The position numbers were made by a program, and so were the translations under genes. DNA of 17,935 nucleotides from assembly GCA_041497995.1 (NCBI GenBank), contig JBGQHM010000101.1:1-17935 (forward strand), written 5' to 3'. The stretch comes from DATKMS01 sp041497995. GTDB taxonomy: Bacteria; Desulfobacterota; Binatia; HRBIN30. The notes under the pieces are model-generated. The model did not search any database and was not told the origin of the DNA. It saw only the letters and a program-made list of their open reading frames with translations. Positions 11,877 to 17,935 of this stretch are shown here, piece by piece; positions within the stretch are counted from its first letter, which is position 1; every line of letters starts with the position of its first letter.

Positions 11877-12910
11877 CCCCACCCGACGATCGGCTGGTCG
11901 ACCGCAGCCCGGCCGAAGATGACGTCGTTCTCGATACCACCCTGCGCCCGCCGTCGCTCGGCGAGTACGTCGGACAGGAAAGCGTGAAGGCGAATCTGCG
12001 CGTCGCCATCGACGCCGCCAAGGGACGGAGTGAGAGTCTCGATCACCTGCTGCTCTACGGCCCGCCGGGTCTCGGAAAGACCTCGCTGGCGCACATCATC
12101 GCGCGCGAAATGGGCGTGAATATCCGCTCGACCGCTGGCCCGGTCATCGAGCGGCCCGGCGATCTCGCCGCGATCCTCACTAACCTCGAAGCCGGCGACG
12201 TCCTGTTCATCGATGAGATCCACCGCCTCAGCCACGTCGTCGAGGAAATTCTTTACCCAGCGATGGAGGACTACCAGATCGACGTGATCATCGGGCAAGG
12301 TCCCTCGGCGCGCTCGATCAAGCTCGACCTCAAACGCTTCACACTCATCGGTGCGACGACGCGTGCCGGGTTACTGACTTCGCCGCTGCGCGATCGTTTC
12401 GGCGTCAGCTTCCGCCTCGACTTCTACAACCCGGACGAGCTCGCGACCATTGTGCGACGTTCGGCGCGCATCCTCGATGTGCCGATCGATGACTCGGGTG
12501 CGCTGGAGATCGCGCGCCGCGCGCGGGGCACGCCGCGCATCGCCAACCGTCTGCTGCGCCGCGTGCGTGACTTCGCGCAGGTGCGCGCCGAAGGATCCAT
12601 CTCGCAGGAAGTCGCCGACCAGGCGCTGAAGCTGCTCGAGGTCGATCAACGCGGCTTCGACAAGATGGACCGCGCCATCTTGCTGACCATCATCGACAAG
12701 TTCAGCGGCGGCCCGGTAGGCGTCGAGACGCTCGCGGCGGCGGTCGGCGAAGAGCGCGATACGATCGAGGACGTCTACGAACCGTTCCTCATCCAGGAGG
12801 GCTACCTCAGCCGCACACCGAAAGGTCGGATGGCGACCCCGCTGGCGTTCGCGCACTTCGGCAAGACGCGCAGCGCGCAGTCGGCGCAGGGAAAATTGTT
12901 CGGTAGATGA
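11873..12910 (+). CDS. ruvB: Holliday junction branch-migration ATPase RuvB
   Basis: RuvB is the AAA+ hexameric motor that drives DNA through the RuvA-bound junction. The 345-residue protein has Walker A GPPGLGKTS (63-71), Walker B LFIDEIH (111-117), sensor 1 in TLIGATTR, the arginine-finger region LTSPLRDRFG and the C-terminal winged helix (GFDKMDRAILLTIIDKFSGGPVG...EPFLIQEGYLSRTPKGR). The start is fixed by the ATGA overlap with ruvA (11873-11876). The stop overlaps the start of the next small gene (ATGA, 12907-12910). Confidence 0.98.
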   Translation: MTPPDDRLVDRSPAEDDVVLDTTLRPPSLGEYVGQESVKANLRVAIDAAKGRSESLDHLLLYGPPGLGKTSLAHIIAREMGVNIRSTAGPVIERPGDLAAILTNLEAGDVLFIDEIHRLSHVVEEILYPAMEDYQIDVIIGQGPSARSIKLDLKRFTLIGATTRAGLLTSPLRDRFGVSFRLDFYNPDELATIVRRSARILDVPIDDSGALEIARRARGTPRIANRLLRRVRDFAQVRAEGSISQEVADQALKLLEVDQRGFDKMDRAILLTIIDKFSGGPVGVETLAAAVGEERDTIEDVYEPFLIQEGYLSRTPKGRMATPLAFAHFGKTRSAQSAQGKLFGR

Positions 12911-13122
12911 TGGGAGACTTTGGACGGGTACTCATCCTCTTCGGAGTCGTCCTGATCGGCGTCGGGGCGCTACTCACTCTCGCGGGCAAGATTCCATGGC
13001 TGGGCAAGCTGCCGGGCGACATCTACTACAAGAGCGACCACGTGGCCGTCTACTTCCCGCTCGCGACCTGCATCATCATCAGCATCGTGCTCAGCTTGCT
13101 GTTCTACCTGTTCCGGCGCTAG
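12907..13122 (+). CDS. DUF2905 small membrane protein downstream of ruvB
   Basis: This 71-residue protein has two hydrophobic segments (about 7-26, VLILFGVVLIGVGALLTLAG, and 48-68, VYFPLATCIIISIVLSLLF) joined by the DUF2905 signature KIPWLGKLPGDIYYK (28-42). Function is not known for the family. It overlaps ruvB by ATGA and is the last gene of the chain. The same neighbourhood with ruvB is, to my knowledge, seen in other bacteria. ATG 12910 is an in-frame alternative start. Directly after its stop lies the second copy of the dispersed element. Confidence 0.9.
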   Translation: MMGDFGRVLILFGVVLIGVGALLTLAGKIPWLGKLPGDIYYKSDHVAVYFPLATCIIISIVLSLLFYLFRR

Positions 13123-13124
13123 GA

Positions 13125-13190
13125 CCTGCGGTCAGCATCATTTCTATGGCCCGCTCCCGTTGGTCGCTGATGAGTGCCAAGTCCGACAGG
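13125..13190 (+). repeat. Dispersed intergenic element, copy 2 (3' of the DUF2905 gene)
   Basis: This 66-nt copy matches 3508-3575 in the same orientation and begins 2 nt after the DUF2905 stop, as copy 1 does after its gene. Identical runs are 13133-13158 and 13175-13190. The variable patch is 13169-13174. Both ends keep the imperfect inverted repeat cctgcgg / ccgacagg. In both places the element ends a gene or operon. Confidence 0.7.
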
Positions 13191-13223
13191 CTGGTAGTCG
13201 AGTCCACTCGCTGAAGACCGACG

Positions 13224-14390
13224 ATGGGCATCGACGGCAGTTGCGATCCTCGCTTCACCCCGGTGCGCGATGCGTTTCGCGAGAACTTCGCCAGTCGGGG
13301 CGAGCTGGGTGCGGCGGTAACCGTGACCGTCGACGGGGAAACAGTGGTGGACCTCTGGGGTGGCGTTGCTGACCGAATCAGCCAGCGTCCGTGGACGCAC
13401 GACACGATGGTGGTCGTGTTCTCGTGCACCAAGGCGGCAACCGCGCTGTGCGCGCACATGCTGGAGGCGCGCGGTGCGCTGGATCTGGATGCGCCGGTGG
13501 CGCGCTACTGGCCCGAGTTCGCCGCGGCGGGCAAGGCGCACATCCCCGTCCGCATGCTGCTCAATCATCAAGCCGGTCTCGCGGCCGTCGACCAGCGCCT
13601 CACCGTCGAGTCGGTGTACAGCTGGGGCACGATGACGGCCGCGCTCGCCGCGCAGGCGCCACACTGGGAGCCCGGCAGTGCGCACGGCTATCACGCCGTG
13701 ACGTTCGGCTTCTTGGTCGGTGAAGTGGTGCGTCGTGTCAGCGGCAAGTCGCTCGGCGTCTTCTTCCGCGACGAGGTTGCGGGACCCCTCGGGCTGGACT
13801 TCTGGATCGGCTTGCCCGAAGCGCTGGAAGCCGGCGTCGCGCCCATTCGCATGGCGCCGCTGACGGGTGAGACCACGCCGGTCGTGCGCGCGATGGCCGA
13901 CCGCCGCACGCTCACCTCGAAGGCGTTCATGAACCCGCCCGCTTTGATGACGGCCCGCGAAGTCAACGCGCGCCCCTTTCACGCCGCCGAGGTGCCCGCC
14001 GCGAACGGCGTCACCACGGCCCGCGCCCTCGCCGGGATGTATACGCCGCTGGCATGCGGTGGCCGCCGTGGAGCTGTCGAACTGGTCGACCGCGACACAC
14101 TGCACGCGATGGCTACGGTCGAGTCGGAAGGTGACGACCGCGTGTTGCTATTGCCTACGCGCTTCGCCTCCGGCTTCATGAAGAGCATCGACAACCACCC
14201 GCGCGACAGCGCCATTCTCGGCCCGAACCCTGCGGCCTTCGGTCACGCTGGCGCCGGTGGCTCTATCGGCATGGCCGACCCGACGGCGCGCGTGGCGATC
14301 GGCTACGTCATGAACCAGATGGGAGCAGGCGTCTTGCTGAACGCCCGTGGGCAGGAGCTAGTCGACGCAGTCTACGCTAGTCTTGCTTGA
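13224..14390 (+). CDS. Serine hydrolase, beta-lactamase/esterase (EstB-like) family
   Basis: The 388-residue protein belongs to the class C beta-lactamase-like serine hydrolases, which include esterases, D-aminopeptidases and penicillin-binding-like enzymes. The nucleophile motif S-x-x-K is SCTK (67-70, in VVFSCTKAATAL). A tyrosine motif is likely Tyr156 in GYHAVTFG. HAGAGGS (341-347) takes the place of the KTG-type third motif, as in the esterase-like subgroup. There is no signal peptide, so it is probably cytoplasmic and more likely an esterase than a resistance enzyme. The ATG has only a weak upstream purine stretch. It lies 101 nt after the ruv chain, with the dispersed element between, and 27 nt before an alpha/beta hydrolase. 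Substrate unknown. Confidence 0.88.
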   Translation: MGIDGSCDPRFTPVRDAFRENFASRGELGAAVTVTVDGETVVDLWGGVADRISQRPWTHDTMVVVFSCTKAATALCAHMLEARGALDLDAPVARYWPEFAAAGKAHIPVRMLLNHQAGLAAVDQRLTVESVYSWGTMTAALAAQAPHWEPGSAHGYHAVTFGFLVGEVVRRVSGKSLGVFFRDEVAGPLGLDFWIGLPEALEAGVAPIRMAPLTGETTPVVRAMADRRTLTSKAFMNPPALMTAREVNARPFHAAEVPAANGVTTARALAGMYTPLACGGRRGAVELVDRDTLHAMATVESEGDDRVLLLPTRFASGFMKSIDNHPRDSAILGPNPAAFGHAGAGGSIGMADPTARVAIGYVMNQMGAGVLLNARGQELVDAVYASLA

Positions 14391-14417
14391 AGCAGTACGA
14401 CAACCGGAGGGAACGCG

Positions 14418-15257
14418 ATGAGTATCGCCAAAGTTGATTCAATCGAACTCTATTACGAAGAGCACGGCAGCGGCGATCCGCTGCTGCTGATCATGGGGCT
14501 GGCCGCCGACTCGATGGCGTGGCTCTTCCAGATTCCCGACTTCTCCAAGCACTATCGGACCATCGTGTTCGACAACCGCGGCGTTGGGCGGAGCTCGAAG
14601 CCGGCGGGTCCGTACAGCATCCATCAGATGGCGGACGATGCGGCCGGGTTGCTCGACGTCATCGGCGTCGCGCGCGCCCACGTCGTCGGTGTGTCGATGG
14701 GCGGGATGATCGCACAGGAGTTGGCGCTGCGGCATCCGCAACGTGTGCGTGGTCTGGTCCTCGCCTGCACGTATCCCGAGCCCGACGCGGACATCGAACG
14801 CCAGCGCGAGTTCTCGGTCGGACAATTGGGTGGCAAGGTCACCTCGGGCGGCGACGTTCAGATCGATTTGACGGCGCTCGATCCCATGGCGTTCTTTCAG
14901 CAACTGCTGCCGCTGGCGTTCAATCAGGAGTTCATCGAGAAAGAGCTGCCGAAGATCATGCCGTTGTTTGCCGGTGCACTGCAGTACGGCTTCAGTATGG
15001 AGGCGGTCCTGGGACAGGTCGCGGCGGTGATGAGCCACAAGGCTACGGACCGGTTGCATCAGATCAAGTCGCCGACGCTGGTTATCACCGGTGACGCTGA
15101 CCGCCTGGTGCCGCCGGCGAATTCCGACGTCCTGGCCAAACACATCACGGGCGCACGGCTGGTGAAGGTCCCCGGCGGCAGCCACGGCTTCAACTTCGAA
15201 ACGCCGGAGACGTTCAATCGTGAAGTACTCACGTTCCTCGCCAGTGTGCGTGACTAG
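14418..15257 (+). CDS. Alpha/beta-fold hydrolase
   Basis: This 279-residue alpha/beta hydrolase has the expected triad: Ser93 in the nucleophile elbow GVSMGG (91-96), Asp228 in ITGDADRLVPP, and His256 in PGGSHGFNFE. The oxyanion-side motif is IMGLAADSMAW (25-35) and FDNRGVGRSSKP (51-62) is the usual strand-turn. The cap region (about 120-205) is helical. No signal peptide is seen. A good ribosome-binding site (cggaggga) precedes the ATG. It probably shares a transcript with the serine hydrolase 27 nt upstream. The family is broad (esterases, dehalogenases, C-C hydrolases), so no substrate is given. Confidence 0.9.
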   Translation: MSIAKVDSIELYYEEHGSGDPLLLIMGLAADSMAWLFQIPDFSKHYRTIVFDNRGVGRSSKPAGPYSIHQMADDAAGLLDVIGVARAHVVGVSMGGMIAQELALRHPQRVRGLVLACTYPEPDADIERQREFSVGQLGGKVTSGGDVQIDLTALDPMAFFQQLLPLAFNQEFIEKELPKIMPLFAGALQYGFSMEAVLGQVAAVMSHKATDRLHQIKSPTLVITGDADRLVPPANSDVLAKHITGARLVKVPGGSHGFNFETPETFNREVLTFLASVRD

Positions 15258-15275
15258 CAGTGGCCCTTACTTCTG

Positions 15276-15310
15276 AGCTGAAAGCTGATAGCTGACGGCT
15301 GAGAGCTGAT
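15276..15310 (+). repeat. Five-unit 7-bp tandem repeat upstream of the universal stress protein gene
   Basis: In strict 7-nt steps from 15276 the units are agctgaa, agctgat, agctgac, ggctgag and agctgat; every unit contains gctga. The array fills the middle of the 69-nt gap between the alpha/beta hydrolase and the stress-protein gene, ending just before the ggagg ribosome-binding site. Confidence 0.7.
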
Positions 15311-15326
15311 ATCCGAGGAGGTTCCG

Positions 15327-15773
15327 ATGATCGAAGGATTCAAGTGCATCATGCTACCGATCGATTTTTCCGAGCACTGCGATCGGGCGGCTGAGTATGC
15401 CGCGTGGTTTGCCCGCATGTCCGGTGCGCCACTGCACGTCGTGCACGTGATCGGGAACCCTGCCGATCCGATCTACGAACCGATCGAGGTCGTCCACTGG
15501 GATCTCGTGTCGCACGCCGAGAAGAAGGCGCGAACGTTGCTGGAAGCCACCGCGCAGCGCTGCTTGCCGCCCGACGTTGTTCGCGAGTTCCACGTCTTCG
15601 ATGGTGATCCGTACGCCAAGCTGATCGCCGCAGTCGAATCCATCAAGCCTGACCTGATCGTGATGTCGAGTCACGGCCGCAGTAGCATCGGCCATCTGCT
15701 CATCGGCAGCGCCACGGAGAAGATGGTGCGCCACGCGCCGTGTCCGGTGTTCGTCGTCCGCCGCGGCGACTGA
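15327..15773 (+). CDS. Universal stress protein (UspA family)
   Basis: The 148-residue single-domain Usp protein has the N-terminal strand with conserved Asp13 (IMLPIDFSE) and the C-terminal nucleotide-binding stretch SSHGRSSIGHLLIGS (114-128) followed by ATEKMVRHAPCPVFVV. In ATP-binding members this is G-x2-G-x9-G-S/T. Here the first glycine is Ser114 while Gly117 and Gly127-Ser128 are kept, so ATP binding is plausible but not certain. The ribosome-binding site gaggagg lies 7-10 nt before the ATG. The stop is 5 nt from the earliest RNase H start, so these two are probably an operon. Confidence 0.92.
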   Translation: MIEGFKCIMLPIDFSEHCDRAAEYAAWFARMSGAPLHVVHVIGNPADPIYEPIEVVHWDLVSHAEKKARTLLEATAQRCLPPDVVREFHVFDGDPYAKLIAAVESIKPDLIVMSSHGRSSIGHLLIGSATEKMVRHAPCPVFVVRRGD

Positions 15774-15778
15774 CGCGG

Positions 15779-16525
15779 GTGGCAGTGGCCGACTATCCGA
15801 TAGTCGTGTTCGCGGATGGCGCCGCGAAGGGTAACCCCGGTCCGGGTGGCTGGGGCGCCGTGATCGTTACGCCGCAGGGCCACGTCACCGAGCTGGGCGG
15901 CGGCGTTGCGCACACGACGAACAATCAGATGGAGCTGACGGCGGTCATCGAAGCGCTCAAGCGCCTGCGCGCCGTCACCGGGCCGGTCGCGGTCCATACC
16001 GATTCGACATACGTCATCCGCGGCATCACCCAGTGGATCCATGGATGGAGAAAGCGCGGCTGGAAAACTGCCGAAGGCACCCCGGTGCTGAACCGCGAAT
16101 ACTGGGAGGCACTCTCCGCCCTGGTGACGGCACGCGGTCGTGCCGGTCACATCGCGTGGCACTATGTGCGCGGCCACACCGGTGTGCCGGGCAACGAGCG
16201 CGTCGACGAGATCGCCAGCGAGTTCGCTACCACCGGGCGCGTCGATCTCTATGACGGACCGCTGATACGCTACCCGATCGCGATTCTCGATGTCCCCGAG
16301 GACACCACGCTCCCCGAGCGCAAGCCGGGCGGGTCCAGCGGAAAGAAGCAACCGCCGCATTCGTACCTCAGCGTCGTCGATGGCAAGCCGATGCGCCACG
16401 CCACCTGGCCCGACTGTGAGCGCCGCGTGAAAGGACGCTCGGGCGCGCGCTTCAAGAAGGCCGCGAGCGCCGCGGACGAGGCGGCCATCCTGCGTGCCTG
16501 GGGATTTTCACCGGACGATCTCTGA
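15779..16525 (+). CDS. rnhA: Ribonuclease HI with C-terminal viroplasmin-like domain
   Basis: RNase HI cuts the RNA strand of RNA-DNA hybrids (R-loops, Okazaki primers). Numbered from the inner GTG at 15785 (246 residues), the catalytic domain covers about 1-155 with Asp11, Glu50, Asp73 and Asp141 and the supporting His131 (VRGHTG), plus the basic-protrusion-like segment GWRKRGWKT. A linker rich in Pro, Lys and Ser follows. Residues about 193-246 (YLSVVDGKPMRHATWPDCE, VKGRSGARFKK, EAAILRAWGF) match the caulimovirus viroplasmin / hybrid-binding domain, which in eukaryotic RNase H1 lies at the N-terminus. GTG 15779 and GTG 15785 are both possible starts; neither has a clear Shine-Dalgarno. It follows the stress-protein gene closely and precedes the membrane-protein gene by 5 nt. 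Confidence 0.93.
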   Translation: MAVADYPIVVFADGAAKGNPGPGGWGAVIVTPQGHVTELGGGVAHTTNNQMELTAVIEALKRLRAVTGPVAVHTDSTYVIRGITQWIHGWRKRGWKTAEGTPVLNREYWEALSALVTARGRAGHIAWHYVRGHTGVPGNERVDEIASEFATTGRVDLYDGPLIRYPIAILDVPEDTTLPERKPGGSSGKKQPPHSYLSVVDGKPMRHATWPDCERRVKGRSGARFKKAASAADEAAILRAWGFSPDDL

Positions 16526-16530
16526 ACGAC

Positions 16531-17935
16531 ATGGCTCGCTTCGCACGAGCGACGGTGCCGTCGTCGGAGGATCGCCCGGCTGCGGTAGCGAACCACAGCG
16601 GCGTGTGGTGCGTGCTGGCACTCGCGTGGATCGCGGTCGTGGTCGCTGTGCGCTATGCGGAGCCGATCTCCGATGGCGACCTCTTCATTCACCTGCGCTA
16701 CGCCGAGCAGATGCTCGAGCGTGGCACGCTCCGCATCGATCATACCCTCTATTCTTGGACCCCAACGACGAACGACACGATCTACTGCGTGTGGGTTGGC
16801 GAGCTGCTGCTCTGGTTCTTGCGCGAGCATGCCGGCATGTGGAGCCTGTTCGCACTGCGCTATGCCGTCGTGGTCAGCGTGCTGGCGCTGCTGTGGACGT
16901 ATGCTCGGCGTGCCGGTGTTGCGAAGCGGCCGCTGACGTACGTCGTTCTGCTCGTAGTGGCCGTGGCCTCACGTGCGGGCACGTTGATCAAACCGGACCT
17001 GTTCTCCTTCTTCCTCCTTCAGCTATTGGTGGGCGTCTACTTTCGCGCCAAGCTGGCCGCGCTCCGCGGTGATGATCCGCGCCCTTGGCTGTACGCCGCG
17101 CCCGTCATTGTCCTGCTGTGGGTCAACACGCACGGCGGCTTCATCCTGGCAGCGCCGGTATTACTCGCCGCGGCGCTGGGTGAGCTGATCAATGTGCGCG
17201 CGGCGCCGCGAGTCGCGCTCGGGGCTCGCGGGGTGCGACACCTGCTGATCAGCTGGGGCCTGTGTGGTGTGGCTGTCATGCTGACGCCCTACGGGCCGCG
17301 CTATCCGGCGCAGCTCATCAACTACTTCGCGCTGCGCACGACGCGTCCGGGCGAGGCGTGGAACACCGCCTATCAGTCGATCTTCGCATTCGGCGCCGCG
17401 GCGCACTTCGTCCCGCTCCTCGCCGTCATGGCCGGGACCGTGCTCGTCTTGCTCGCCACCGCGGACGAGAAGCGGCGGTGGCGGTGGCCGGCGGACTGGG
17501 CGGTGCTGCTCACCAACCTTGCCTGTGTGCCGCTGTTCGTTGTGTACGTGCGCTCGACCTATGTGTGGCCGGCAGTGTTCGGCTACAGCGCACTCTACTT
17601 GGCTGCCGCACGCCGGGGCCGTGCACGCCTGGGGCATCCGCTGCTGGCCTACGCCGCGGCCGGACTGATCATTGGATTGGGCGGCCGCGCGATGCACGAC
17701 GCCTGGCGCCGGCCGACGTCCGGGAGTTGGCTGGGCTTCGGCATCAGCTACGTCAATCCGGTGATGGAGGCCGAGTATCTGGCACAGCAACACCTCGGCC
17801 CGCGCCTCTACAACATCTTCGACTCCGGGAGCTATCTGTTGTGGCGGCTGTATCCGCAGTACGAGGTGATGACCGACTCGCGGTTCTTTCCCTACGTCGC
17901 GTGGTTCGACGAGCAGTATCGCTTCACGAACGGCG
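16531..17935 (+). CDS. Polytopic membrane protein, GT-C glycosyltransferase-like, 3' end cut by the window
   Basis: The frame opens at ATG 16531, 5 nt after the RNase H stop, and stays open for 468 codons to the window end. After a short cytoplasmic N-terminus come many hydrophobic segments (for example 29-42, 83-94, 135-149, 158-171). Recognisable motifs are an acidic loop after the first membrane segment (ISDGDLFIHLRYAEQMLERG with Asp48 and Asp50), W-V-G-E-L, a NTHGGF motif (199-204), TPYGPRYP, and a periplasmic NIFDSGSYLLW (from about 428) followed by TDSRFFPY. The early Asp-containing loop is typical of GT-C lipid-linked sugar transferases, and the whole pattern matches, from memory, a widespread uncharacterised membrane family. 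A role in envelope glycan or lipid modification is inference. Confidence 0.8.
   Translation, partial: MARFARATVPSSEDRPAAVANHSGVWCVLALAWIAVVVAVRYAEPISDGDLFIHLRYAEQMLERGTLRIDHTLYSWTPTTNDTIYCVWVGELLLWFLREHAGMWSLFALRYAVVVSVLALLWTYARRAGVAKRPLTYVVLLVVAVASRAGTLIKPDLFSFFLLQLLVGVYFRAKLAALRGDDPRPWLYAAPVIVLLWVNTHGGFILAAPVLLAAALGELINVRAAPRVALGARGVRHLLISWGLCGVAVMLTPYGPRYPAQLINYFALRTTRPGEAWNTAYQSIFAFGAAAHFVPLLAVMAGTVLVLLATADEKRRWRWPADWAVLLTNLACVPLFVVYVRSTYVWPAVFGYSALYLAAARRGRARLGHPLLAYAAAGLIIGLGGRAMHDAWRRPTSGSWLGFGISYVNPVMEAEYLAQQHLGPRLYNIFDSGSYLLWRLYPQYEVMTDSRFFPYVAWFDEQYRFTNG

Overview
The window is GC-rich, densely packed bacterial DNA with almost entirely chromosomal, housekeeping-type content. Several things suggest a Gram-negative bacterium of the former Deltaproteobacteria or a related deep lineage (for example Binatota-like). 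These are heptose/LPS biosynthesis (gmhA), a lipoprotein-type MltD-like lytic transglycosylase, the order yebC-ruvC-ruvA-ruvB-DUF2905, and a secreted protein with a dockerin-like repeat of the 'CxGDCDGxGxVxVxELxxGVNIALG' type. The lineage assignment is inference from gene content and was not tested by any search.

Layout. 2-574 (+): 3' part of a secreted protein of unknown role. 689-2047 (+): radA, possibly leaderless, with its -10 element inside a perfect 7-bp dyad. 2048-2326: a leader of about 230 nt with stable hairpins before the MltD-like transglycosylase (2327-3505, +). 3600-4433 (-): a secreted CxxCH/dockerin-like protein starting at TTG. 4538-7224 (-): a two-gene operon of gamma-glutamyltransferase and a flippase-like membrane protein, divergent from gmhA (7321-7926, +). 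gmhA is followed 3 nt later by a conserved deoxyhypusine-synthase-like protein. 8893-9909: an accessory-looking patch with a 45-codon ORF, a mazEF toxin-antitoxin pair and a spacer with palindromes. 9910-13122 (+): yebC and the ruvC-ruvA-ruvB-DUF2905 chain, whose last four genes are linked by ATGA overlaps. 13224-15257 (+): two hydrolases (beta-lactamase fold, alpha/beta fold). 15327-16525 (+): a universal stress protein and an RNase HI with a C-terminal viroplasmin-like domain. 16531 to the end (+): a large polytopic membrane protein cut by the window edge.

How the genes work together. RadA and RuvABC all act on recombination intermediates (branch migration and Holliday-junction resolution); YebC upstream of ruvC is a common arrangement. 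GmhA makes the heptose precursor of the LPS inner core. The transglycosylase, the flippase-like protein, gamma-glutamyltransferase and the final membrane protein all point to the cell envelope.

I see no new defence, CRISPR or biosynthetic system. The features least explained by known genes are non-coding: a dispersed element of about 67 bp found directly after two different stop codons (3508-3575 and 13125-13190), two unrelated spacers built of 7-bp tandem repeats (10667-10701 and 15276-15310), the structured leader before the transglycosylase gene, and the radA promoter dyad.
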